Shown here: piece by piece, positions 17,175 through 24,433 of the stretch
Position numbering within the stretch: position 1 is the first letter of the stretch
How the letters are laid out: every line of letters starts with the position of its first letter
Assembly: GCA_050290265.1 (NCBI GenBank)
Contig: JBNKHI010000013.1
Span: 1 to 64,000, forward strand
Reading direction: 5' to 3'
DNA length: 64,000 bases
From: JBNKFV01 sp050290265
GTDB lineage: Bacteria; Pseudomonadota; Gammaproteobacteria; Pseudomonadales; Cellvibrionaceae
Made by a program: the position numbers and the translations under genes
Notes under the pieces: generated by a model
Database searches by the model: none
What the model was told of the DNA's origin: nothing
What the model saw: the letters and a program-made list of their open reading frames with translations, nothing else

Positions 17175-17948
17175 CTACTTCCAATCCTCTACCCCATAAC
17201 GGCTCAAAATACTGGCTAGCTGACCATTAGCCCGCATTTTTTTTATACCTTCACTAAATAACCGAGCATATTCTTCTGCGTGAGGGTTTTTTTTAGAAAA
17301 AACGATATATAATTTTTCGGGCTCATTCAGGTACCCGGCATTTTCAAGGTAACTACCGTTTTTAAATTCGTGTGAAAAATAGTTAATAGCATTTTCGTTA
17401 TCTAGAATGGCATCGACTCTGCCAGCAATAAGTTTTTTTATATTGCGGTCAAAACCATCATCTCCAGAGAGGTATTGCGCATATTGCTTAGCTTCTGGCG
17501 ACGAGAGGTAAAGCTCCAAACCGGGATAAACTTCACCGGAAATTAAACCAAGCCGTATATTCGACAATGATTGACTACCCGTATACATCCAGGAACTGCC
17601 TTTTCTAACGAAAAAAGCATATACGTTACTTCCTACTTCTTCATTGGCAGGTATGACTTTTTGGAAGTCAATATCATCCTCTCGCACCCCGGCAAGCACA
17701 TCAACTCTGCCATCGTAAATACCTTGAATAGCACGCTGAAAAGGAAAATTAACAGGAATGATAGAATGACCCGACTCCAGCATAATCTTTGTTAGCAACT
17801 CAGTAACGTAACCAGATGGCTGATGCCCGACTTTGTTAAAATAAGGCATCCAAGCGCCGGTAGCGAAGACGAGAGAATCAGCCGACGCCAACGCAGGGAA
17901 CGTCATCAAGAAGTACAAAAACCCACATCGAACCCTATTAATAAACAT
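17175..17948 (-). CDS. Periplasmic solute-binding protein, family 3 (orphan)
   Basis: Resembles the extracellular binding domains of polar amino acid ABC transporters (SBP_bac_3), with no permease or ATPase gene nearby. From the ATG at 17948 the product is 257 residues with a signal peptide (MFINRVRCGFLYFLMTFPAL, cleavage near ASA-DS). The mature part begins LVFATGAWMPYFN and has the lobe-1 pattern VNFPFQRAIQGIYDGRVDVL and the lobe-2 pattern IKKLIAGRVDAILDNENAIN. An in-frame GTG at 17960 is an alternative start. Such orphan proteins may act as free solute sensors or have lost their transporter; the ligand cannot be told. The gene is embedded in the split phosphatase gene. Confidence 0.85.
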   Translation of the reverse strand: MFINRVRCGFLYFLMTFPALASADSLVFATGAWMPYFNKVGHQPSGYVTELLTKIMLESGHSIIPVNFPFQRAIQGIYDGRVDVLAGVREDDIDFQKVIPANEEVGSNVYAFFVRKGSSWMYTGSQSLSNIRLGLISGEVYPGLELYLSSPEAKQYAQYLSGDDGFDRNIKKLIAGRVDAILDNENAINYFSHEFKNGSYLENAGYLNEPEKLYIVFSKKNPHAEEYARLFSEGIKKMRANGQLASILSRYGVEDWK

Positions 17949-18095
17949 GAGGTATGTCACTTTTGATTAAGCCCGTCAAACATGAGTTTTTATCCGGTTT
18001 TAGCATGCCATTTTGATTATGAACTCTAGCACAGCCGCATTACAGAGACCAAAACACTCCTCAAGAATAATAGATAAAGTGCATTCTTTACGCCA

Positions 18096-18110
18096 GACTC
18101 GGTCCGAGTC
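18096..18110. repeat. Perfect 15-nt palindrome upstream of the solute-binding protein gene
   Basis: GACTCGGTCCGAGTC, two 7-nt arms around one base, about 140 bp upstream of the solute-binding protein start and about 50 bp inside the right end of the inserted segment. It could be an operator or part of the insertion's end; nothing further can be said from sequence. Confidence 0.5.
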
Positions 18111-18157
18111 TATGTTCGCGGCTATGCGCCTCAGGGGCTCTCTCTCGATGCCGGAAC

Positions 18158-18169
18158 GGCTTCAGAGAT
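18158..18169. repeat. Flanking direct repeat, right copy
   Basis: GGCTTCAGAGAT, partner of 17143-17154 (10 of 12 identical). In the phosphatase frame it encodes the residues after LYTF, the point where family similarity stops on this side. Confidence 0.55.
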
Positions 18170-18436
18170 AAAGGTATAGAGTCGCTCCAGCTTAATTGAC
18201 GCAGGAATAGTTAAAGAGGCATTGCCGCAGGCAACATATAGCCTTAGCTATAACACGAGCACACACAGCCGGGCAGCTGATTGTATCAAACCAGCAATCG
18301 CTATACGGCTTGCCAAACGAGCCGCCATGATTGGCGCATCTCGCAGGCCCCTTTTACCCAGCGGCCTTTCGCGATCAGGCAACACTGGATACTGCCAACT
18401 GGATTTCAAGAGACGAACCAGAATCAGGGTTTTCAT
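18158..18436 (-). pseudogene. N-terminal remnant of a SixA-like histidine phosphatase
   Basis: Begins MKTLILVRLLKSSW and continues RERPLGKRGLRDAPIMAARL, the standard N-terminus of SixA-type phosphatases, where the family has LVRHAKSSW. The catalytic His of the RHG/RHA motif is replaced (RLL). The frame breaks near 18275: shifting there restores CPAVCARVIAKAI (family SSPAxRARxTAxAI), and a second shift gives IKLERLYTF. So the gene has lost its active-site His, carries at least two frameshifts and is interrupted before its C-terminal half, which lies at 16893-17154. An intact ancestor of about 160 residues is implied. Confidence 0.8.
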
Positions 18437-18628
18437 AACAACCTCAATAAATAAGCTATAGGGCCCTGGTAAGACTTACCGATGCTGGCAGCCAGCAAAT
18501 TCACCTTCGGACATGCTTCGCAGCCAAACCTTTGGTAGACTAGCGCCCCTTATTTATTGGCACCCATTATTAACCAGGGGTATTAATCCCTAATCTTTGA
18601 AGGGTTTTAACCCATTGCAGGACTACCA

Positions 18629-18979
18629 GTGATTACCCTCTACGGCATAAAAAATTGCGACACAATCAAAAAAGCCAGACAGTGGCTTGAAACCCACAAT
18701 CATCCCTATCGTTTTCACGACTTTAGAGAAGATGGTTTAACTGCGGAACAGGTAAAACAATGGCTAGGTGAGTTTGGTTGGGAAACACTCATCAACAAAC
18801 GCAGTACCAGTTGGAAAGAGCTTGATGAGCAAACGCGTAGCCAGCTGAATAACACCTCTGCCGTTGCAGCCATTCTGGCCAGCCCAACGTTGATCAAACG
18901 ACCACTAATGGACTATGGCAAAGGCAAAGTTCTGGGCTTTAAACCCGACAATTATGCTTCACTATTGTCGCCACAGTAG
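18629..18979 (+). CDS. yffB: ArsC/Spx-family protein YffB
   Basis: Thioredoxin-fold protein of the ArsC/Spx superfamily, 116 residues from a GTG start at 18629. It has the N-terminal YGIKNCDTIKKARQWL with one active-site Cys, the TSWKELDE segment and the KRPLMDYGKGKVLGF motif typical of YffB. The family is related to arsenate reductases, but YffB proteins have no demonstrated arsenate reductase role; a glutathione-dependent thiol function has been suggested. It is a conserved neighbour of dapC-dapD in Pseudomonas relatives. Confidence 0.92.
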   Translation: MITLYGIKNCDTIKKARQWLETHNHPYRFHDFREDGLTAEQVKQWLGEFGWETLINKRSTSWKELDEQTRSQLNNTSAVAAILASPTLIKRPLMDYGKGKVLGFKPDNYASLLSPQ

Positions 18980-19041
18980 CGCAATCGCAATGCTTAATGA
19001 CTTCGAACAGCACGTAACTTTACAATTAAACAGGATTTACC

Positions 19042-20076
19042 ATGAGCACTCTTTATAGCGCCGGCTTTGGTGTTGGCACCCAAAATAAAAAAGGCGAATG
19101 GCTGGAAGTTTTCTACCCAGCCCCACTATTAAACCCAACCGAAGCGTTTGTATCGGCAGTTAGTAGTGTGTTGAATTTTACTGGCGGCAACCGGGCAATT
19201 AGTTTGGATGCCAATAAAGTTGCCGCACTCGCAGCAGCACTAAAAGAAGCTGGTGAGACAGAACAAGCAACGATAGTTGGCACATTCTCTGACAGCAAAC
19301 GACCGCTGGTGGCCACTCTGTTGAGCGAAGATACTGCGCCATCTTCAGTACCCGAAGGCTACTTAAAGCTCCACTTGTTGTCGCACCGCTTGGTAAAACC
19401 CCATGGGTTAAAACTCGACGGATTGTTTGGTGCGTTACCAAACGTTGCTTGGACAAGCGAAGGCGCTATTGACATGGCCGAACTGCCAGAACGCCAGCTA
19501 CAAGCGCGTTTAAACGGTGGTCTGCTCAGCGTTGATTGTGTCGATAAATTCCCGAAAATGACGAATTATGTAGTGCCAGCAGGTGTTCGTATTGCCCACA
19601 CGGCCCGCGTCCGCTTGGGCGCTTACCTGGGTGAAGGTACTACAGTTATGCACGAGGGTTTTGTTAATTTTAATGCCGGTACTGAAGGCCCAGGCATGAT
19701 CGAAGGCCGAATTGCTGCCGGTGTTTTCGTCGGCGCAGGTTCAGACCTTGGCGGCGGCTGTTCCACCATGGGCACACTATCTGGTGGCGGGAACATGGTT
19801 ATCTCCGTTGGCAAAGAGTCCCTGATTGGCGCAAATGCGGGCATCGGGATTCCGCTGGGTGACCGCTGCACGGTTGAAGCCGGGCTCTATATTACCGCAG
19901 GAACAAGAGTGAAGCTGTTTGACGCAGACGGCAACGAAGCAGAAGTGATCAAAGCACGCGAACTGGCCGGAAAGTCCGATCTTCTATTTCGCCGCAACTC
20001 GTTAACCGGCACAGTAGAATGCCTAACAAATAAAACCGCGATTCAGCTAAACGAAGAGTTGCACTCAAACAACTAA
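19042..20076 (+). CDS. dapD: 2,3,4,5-tetrahydropyridine-2,6-dicarboxylate N-succinyltransferase
   Basis: Transfers succinyl from succinyl-CoA to tetrahydrodipicolinate, opening the succinylase branch of lysine/meso-DAP synthesis. The 344-residue length matches the longer Pseudomonas-type DapD rather than the 274-residue E. coli form. The C-terminal half has left-handed parallel beta-helix (hexapeptide) repeats, for example VRLGAYLGEGTTVMHEGFVN and AAGVFVGAGSDLGGGCSTMG. A clear terminator follows at 20098. It works with DapC upstream and DapE downstream. Confidence 0.95.
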   Translation: MSTLYSAGFGVGTQNKKGEWLEVFYPAPLLNPTEAFVSAVSSVLNFTGGNRAISLDANKVAALAAALKEAGETEQATIVGTFSDSKRPLVATLLSEDTAPSSVPEGYLKLHLLSHRLVKPHGLKLDGLFGALPNVAWTSEGAIDMAELPERQLQARLNGGLLSVDCVDKFPKMTNYVVPAGVRIAHTARVRLGAYLGEGTTVMHEGFVNFNAGTEGPGMIEGRIAAGVFVGAGSDLGGGCSTMGTLSGGGNMVISVGKESLIGANAGIGIPLGDRCTVEAGLYITAGTRVKLFDADGNEAEVIKARELAGKSDLLFRRNSLTGTVECLTNKTAIQLNEELHSNN

Positions 20077-20097
20077 GTTTACGTGCGGTTTTCATAG

Positions 20098-20145
20098 CGG
20101 CTTTAGCGCTACATTTTTCAGCGTTAAAGCCGTTTTATTTTTACT
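20098..20145 (+). terminator. Terminator after dapD
   Basis: CGGCTTTAGCGCT / AGCGTTAAAGCCG stem with a 9-nt loop, followed by a T-rich run (TTTTATTTTT). It partly separates dapD from dapE, whose start at 20163 lies just beyond. Confidence 0.75.
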
Positions 20146-20162
20146 ATATAGAATCAACGACC

Positions 20163-21311
20163 ATGACAGAGCTATCCCCTACGCTACAACTTGCCGCAGA
20201 CCTTATTGAACGCCAATCAGTGACACCCGACGATGCGGGTTGCCAAGCGCTTATGATTGAGCGACTGCAAGCAATAGGCTTTAATGTGGAAAAGCTGTGT
20301 TGGGGCGAAGGTGCCGATCTGGTAGAGAATTTCTGGGCTGTCCGCGGAGCGAGTGGTCCGTTATTCGCATTTGCCGGCCATACCGATGTGGTACCGACGG
20401 GTAATCCAGACGACTGGAAATTTCCGCCCTTTAAACCCACGTTTAGCGACGGCTACCTTTACGGTCGTGGTGCTGCGGATATGAAAGGCAGTCTGGCTGC
20501 GATGGTCACAGCCTGTGAAAACTTTGTTGCCGCAAACCCCGAGCATCCAGGACGCATTGCATTTCTGATTACCAGCGACGAAGAAGGTCCAGCTCACAAT
20601 GGCACTGTTAAAGTCGTTGAATGGCTGGAAGCAAAGAACGAAAAAATCAATTGGTGCCTGGTTGGCGAGCCGTCATCAACCAACCTAGTAGGCGATGTGA
20701 TTAAAAATGGCCGCCGTGGTTCACTCGGTTGTACTCTCACCGTTAATGGTGTCCAAGGCCACGTCGCCTACCCTCATCTTGCCAAAAACCCTATTCATCT
20801 TGCTGCACCGGCATTAGCAGAATTAGCCGCGGAAGAATGGGACAAAGGTAATGATTACTTCCCCGCCACAACATTTCAGATTTCCAATATCAACAGTGGC
20901 ACTGGCGCCACCAATGTTATCCCAGGAAGCCTGACGGTAGTTTTCAATTTCCGTTTTTCCACCGAGTTAACCGAAGCGGACATTCGCCAAAGAGTTGAAA
21001 CCATACTTAACAAGCACGAACTCGACTACCAGATTAACTGGGCACTTAGCGGTTTACCGTTTTTAACTGAACGCGGTAATCTTGTCGATGCCATGCTTGA
21101 CAGTATTCGCACGGTAACGGGTACAGAGAGCGAATTGTCCACAGCCGGCGGGACCTCCGATGGTCGTTTTATTGCGCCGACAGGTGCCCAGGTTGTGGAA
21201 CTTGGCCCCGTAAACGCCACCATTCACAAAGTCGATGAATGTGTGAAAGCTGATGACCTGGATAAATTAAGCTTGATTTATCAAGGTATCCTACAGCGAA
21301 TTCTTGCCTAG
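20163..21311 (+). CDS. dapE: Succinyl-diaminopimelate desuccinylase
   Basis: Dizinc M20-family hydrolase that releases LL-diaminopimelate and succinate, the step after DapC. The 382-residue product has the metal and catalytic residues in order: FAGHTDVVPTG (His ligand), RGAADMKGSL (bridging Asp), TSDEEGPAHNGT (catalytic Glu pair), LVGEPSS (Glu ligand) and ATIHKVDECV (His ligand). The dimerisation/lid domain lies between about residues 180 and 290 (IKNGRRGSLGCTLTVNGVQG). Confidence 0.97.
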   Translation: MTELSPTLQLAADLIERQSVTPDDAGCQALMIERLQAIGFNVEKLCWGEGADLVENFWAVRGASGPLFAFAGHTDVVPTGNPDDWKFPPFKPTFSDGYLYGRGAADMKGSLAAMVTACENFVAANPEHPGRIAFLITSDEEGPAHNGTVKVVEWLEAKNEKINWCLVGEPSSTNLVGDVIKNGRRGSLGCTLTVNGVQGHVAYPHLAKNPIHLAAPALAELAAEEWDKGNDYFPATTFQISNINSGTGATNVIPGSLTVVFNFRFSTELTEADIRQRVETILNKHELDYQINWALSGLPFLTERGNLVDAMLDSIRTVTGTESELSTAGGTSDGRFIAPTGAQVVELGPVNATIHKVDECVKADDLDKLSLIYQGILQRILA

Positions 21312-21384
21312 AAACGGCCTATCAGTGCTGCTTTCCAAAGAGAAGACTCGCCACCCCTTTTAAAATCATCCCCATTTAGTGAGC

Positions 21385-21405
21385 GCAGCCTTAAGGCTGC
21401 TTGTT
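21385..21405 (+). terminator. Short hairpin after dapE
   Basis: GCAGCC TTAA GGCTGC followed by TTGTTT, about 75 bp after the dapE stop and about 20 bp before the next start. A weak intrinsic terminator. Confidence 0.5.
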
Positions 21406-21422
21406 TACCTTAGGAGAAATAC

Positions 21423-22547
21423 ATGACATTGCGACAAAAACCACCCTTCCGTGCCGATCAAGTGGGTAGCTTCTTGCGACCCAGATACTTACTTGAAGCT
21501 CGTGATAAATTTGCCCGTGGTGAAATAAGTCCAGCACAATTGCGCGAAGTAGAAGACAAGGCCATTGCCGAAGTGGTTAAAATGCAGGTGGACGTGGGAC
21601 TACAATCCATTACCGACGGCGAATTCCGACGAACCTATTTTCATGTCGATTTTCTCGAACAACTGGGCGGTGTTGAAACTGACATCCCAGTAACAAAAGA
21701 AAGCGCCGATGGCAGTAAAAAATTGGCACCGCCCGTCATTAAGGTCATCGATAAAGTTCGGCATGCAAAAAATATCCAACTGGCTGACTTCCAATTTCTA
21801 AAAAGCCAGACCGATGCGTTAGGAAGCAACCTGTCGCCTAAGGTGACTATTCCTTCACCAACCATGCTACATTTTCGCGGTGGCCGCGCCGGCATCGACA
21901 GCACCGCTTACCCCAATCTTGACCCGGATTTTTATGACGATGTTGCCAAAGCCTATGGTGATGAGCTCAAGTCACTCGCCGAAGCTGGTTGTAACTACGT
22001 ACAAATGGACGATACCAATCTCGCCTACTTATGTGATGAAAAAATGCGCGAAGCTGCACGTAGCCGTGGCGATGACCCTAACGAGTTGCCACATCGCTAT
22101 GCACAATTTATCAATAAAGTCGTTGAACACAAGCCTGAAGGTATGATTCTCGCCATGCATTTGTGCCGCGGGAACTTCAAAAGTACCTATGCCGCAGAAG
22201 GTAACTACGAGCCGGTAGCAGAGGCACTGCTCTCAGAAATGAATATCGATGCTTACTTTATGGAATACGACGATGATCGCTCCGGTGATTTCCGCCCATT
22301 ACGCTTCTTATCTAAGAATAAATTTGTCGTACTCGGTTTGGTAACCAGTAAATTCGGTGCGATGGAAAATAAAGATGACTTGAAACGTCGTATCGAAGAA
22401 GCGGCTCAATATGCGCCATTGGAGCAACTATGCTTGTCCCCACAATGTGGATTTTCCAGCACAGTCCACGGCAATGATATCGCCATGGAAGATCAGCGCG
22501 CAAAACTGCGTTTGGTCGTTGAAACAGCCGAGGAAGTCTGGGGCTAA
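21423..22547 (+). CDS. Cobalamin-independent methionine synthase-like protein (MetE C-terminal domain family)
   Basis: A 374-residue protein corresponding only to the catalytic C-terminal barrel of MetE (the YxjG/YxjH-type group), without the N-terminal domain of the 750-residue enzyme. The zinc-site residues can be placed by pattern: His and Cys in MHLCRGN, Glu in YFMEYDDD and Cys in LSPQCGFSS. The start region reads FRADQVGSFLRP, typical for the group. Family members transfer methyl groups to thiols, in some cases methionine synthesis from donors other than methyl-folate triglutamate; the natural donor here is unknown. A good ribosome site (AGGAG) precedes the ATG. Confidence 0.88.
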   Translation: MTLRQKPPFRADQVGSFLRPRYLLEARDKFARGEISPAQLREVEDKAIAEVVKMQVDVGLQSITDGEFRRTYFHVDFLEQLGGVETDIPVTKESADGSKKLAPPVIKVIDKVRHAKNIQLADFQFLKSQTDALGSNLSPKVTIPSPTMLHFRGGRAGIDSTAYPNLDPDFYDDVAKAYGDELKSLAEAGCNYVQMDDTNLAYLCDEKMREAARSRGDDPNELPHRYAQFINKVVEHKPEGMILAMHLCRGNFKSTYAAEGNYEPVAEALLSEMNIDAYFMEYDDDRSGDFRPLRFLSKNKFVVLGLVTSKFGAMENKDDLKRRIEEAAQYAPLEQLCLSPQCGFSSTVHGNDIAMEDQRAKLRLVVETAEEVWG

Positions 22548-22576
22548 TACTTTGGTAGCAGATCAACACTAATATA

Positions 22577-22603
22577 GACCGGCGGCCAAATAGGCCGCTG
22601 GTC
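22577..22603 (+). terminator. Hairpin after the MetE-like gene
   Basis: 11-bp stem GACCGGCGGCC / GGCCGCTGGTC (one G-T pair) with loop AAATA. No T run follows, so it may stabilise the mRNA 3' end or need Rho. Confidence 0.5.
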
Positions 22604-22839
22604 TAGCTCAACACAAGTTCAAATACAAAGCCTCGCTTAAGTTATTAACTCTTATAGAGAAGCGTTTATTTAATCTCCGTTCTCTTTTTTCCTTCTCACT
22701 TCCCAGTCGTATTTCAATTCCGCAAGACTTAACGTGATGTGGCAGCCAAACCAAGCAGCATCATTCACGTCTGTTCAATACTTGACCAATTCTCCAGTAG
22801 GTCCATAATTATTATTCTAACTCCTGCGGAGGATAAGCC

Positions 22840-23463
22840 ATGACAAATACAATAGAGTGGGCCATCAACGGTAAGGGCTATGAATTCTGCAACTGCGATT
22901 TAGGCTGCGGATGCAACTTTGGCGGTTTTCCGAATTCTGACGACGGTAGCTGCAAGGCCCTCGTTGGACTAGAAATACACAGCGGCCATATGGGCGAGGT
23001 AAACCTCGATGGACTCAAGTGTGCAGCTATTATCGACTGGCCCAAAGCCATTCATGAAGGCAATGGCAAATGCGTTTTTATTGTCGAGCCCTCCACCACC
23101 GACGAGCAAATAGGCGCTTTAGCACAAGTTTTCAGCGGCGGTTTAGGTGGAATGCCCTGGGAAGTGCTTGGCCCGACATTTGAAGTCGTCGGTCTGCAAA
23201 AGACCAAAATCACTATAGAAGGCACAGGCCTGAATTCGCGATTTATTGCAGAAGGCATTGCCGATGCGCAAGGGTCCAGCCTCAAAAATCCGGTTACCGG
23301 TGAAGAGCACGAAGCTTTTGTAGAATTACCAACGGGTTTCATCTGGACTCGGGGAGCCTGCGGGGAAGGAACCCATAAAGCAAGTGCCGATGGCATTAGT
23401 ATTGCTGCGGAAAACTCAAATTGGATTCTCTACGACTTTGACTGGTCAAACCGAGCAGCTTAA
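22840..23463 (+). CDS. DUF1326 domain protein with N-terminal cysteine cluster
   Basis: A 207-residue protein of the DUF1326 family, function unknown. No signal peptide or membrane segment is visible, so it is probably cytoplasmic. Near the N-terminus it has FCNCDLGCGCNFGGFP, a C-x-C-x3-C-x-C cluster that could bind a soft metal ion, and a further Cys in GSCKALVGLEIHSGHMG. An excellent ribosome site (GCGGAGGA) precedes the ATG. The DUF2182 membrane protein gene follows within 7 bp of its stop; the two families are commonly adjacent in bacteria. A joint role in metal handling is inference from the Cys and Met motifs. Confidence 0.85.
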   Translation: MTNTIEWAINGKGYEFCNCDLGCGCNFGGFPNSDDGSCKALVGLEIHSGHMGEVNLDGLKCAAIIDWPKAIHEGNGKCVFIVEPSTTDEQIGALAQVFSGGLGGMPWEVLGPTFEVVGLQKTKITIEGTGLNSRFIAEGIADAQGSSLKNPVTGEEHEAFVELPTGFIWTRGACGEGTHKASADGISIAAENSNWILYDFDWSNRAA

Positions 23464-23470
23464 AAAATCC

Positions 23471-24208
23471 GTGGTCATTTCACGAGAACGTATCAGCCTC
23501 ATTGCCGCCACCGCTGTTTTGGTGGGCCTTGCGTGGGGCTATTTGCTGAAATTAGCTGCCGACATGTCAGGCATGTCAGGCATGAATATGGCCATGCCTT
23601 GGACTGCATTTGATGTGTTTATGCTGTTCGTCATGTGGGTCATTATGATGATCGCCATGATGCTGCCATCAGCAACCCCAATGATACTCACATTTCAACT
23701 GGTTAATAGCCGACGTCCACAACACCGGACGGTGCCAACCTACTTGTTTGTAGCGGGCTATATCGTGATATGGACACTCTATTCTTTAGCAGCAACCCTA
23801 CTCCAATGGTTATTGCATAGCCAAGCGCTAATTAGTGCCGCTATGGCCGTTAATTACCCGTTGCTCTCAGGCAGTATTTTGATATGTGCAGGCGTATTTC
23901 AATGGAGTCAGTTAAAAGAGTTCTGCCTAACTAACTGCCGTTCACCGCTTACATTTTTAATGGCACATTGGCGCGAAGGCCACATGGGGGCATTCAAAAT
24001 GGGGCTACAACATGGGAGCTATTGCGCAGGCTGCTGCTGGTTACTAATGTTGGTACTCTTTGTGACTGGCGTGATGAATTTATTAGCTGTATTACTGATT
24101 GCCATTTTTGTACTCGCTGAAAAAACGATCTCGAACGGCATTGTCTTTGCAAAAGTCAGTGGTGCTTTTTTAATTATCGCCGGCATATGGCAACTCCTAA
24201 ACATCTAA
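23471..24208 (+). CDS. DUF2182 integral membrane protein, Met-rich
   Basis: Predicted metal-binding inner membrane protein (DUF2182) with about six hydrophobic segments. I use the GTG at 23471 (VVISRERISLIAATAVL, 245 residues) because it places the first membrane helix near the N-terminus; an ATG at 23384 in the same frame would overlap the DUF1326 gene by 80 bp. Between the first two helices is ADMSGMSGMNMAMPW, and the second helix is also Met-rich (FVMWVIMMIAMMLPSATPM), a pattern seen in copper-handling membrane proteins. A later helix carries HGSYCAGCCWLLML, a CxxCC motif. Coupled to the DUF1326 gene. Function unproven. Confidence 0.82.
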   Translation: MVISRERISLIAATAVLVGLAWGYLLKLAADMSGMSGMNMAMPWTAFDVFMLFVMWVIMMIAMMLPSATPMILTFQLVNSRRPQHRTVPTYLFVAGYIVIWTLYSLAATLLQWLLHSQALISAAMAVNYPLLSGSILICAGVFQWSQLKEFCLTNCRSPLTFLMAHWREGHMGAFKMGLQHGSYCAGCCWLLMLVLFVTGVMNLLAVLLIAIFVLAEKTISNGIVFAKVSGAFLIIAGIWQLLNI

Positions 24209-24344
24209 CTGCGCAAGCCTGCTTCATCCAATATAACCTCGAACTTACTGCAAACAACAATTGTGTTCAGAATAATCGAATGCAGTATTTGCAACCGCCG
24301 GATAACCCGCAAGCTTGCGATTGCTTTTACTATAAACTAACTAT

Positions 24345-24374
24345 AAAAACAGGAACCTTAAGGCTCCTGTTTTA
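24345..24374. terminator. Bidirectional terminator between the DUF2182 gene and katG
   Basis: AAAACAGGA and TCCTGTTTT pair, enclosing the palindrome CCTTAAGG with a single A/C mismatch; A run on one side and T run on the other. It serves the two convergent genes. Its sequence is very close to the terminator at 27064-27107 on the other side of katG. Confidence 0.8.
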
Positions 24375-24433
24375 TACGTTTGCTATCTATTTAAACCAGC
24401 GCAACCGAATAGCAAAGTTGCCTGGCAGTAACA

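Larger units (their letters stand above)
17155..18157. other. About 1-kb inserted segment splitting the sixA-like gene
   Basis: Segment bounded by the 12-nt imperfect direct repeats. It contains one gene (solute-binding protein at 17175-17948), its upstream region and the palindrome at 18096-18110. There is no transposase, integrase or convincing terminal inverted repeat, so it is not a complete insertion sequence. The insertion reading is inferred from the two phosphatase halves that match on either side. Confidence 0.6.

Noticed and set aside
17155..18157. Complete insertion sequence
   Set aside because: No transposase gene and no convincing terminal inverted repeats; only short imperfect direct repeats and one internal palindrome.
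18222..18461. Plus-strand ORF of 79 codons near yffB
   Set aside because: It is the antisense shadow of the sixA-like remnant, whose minus-strand reading matches a known family.
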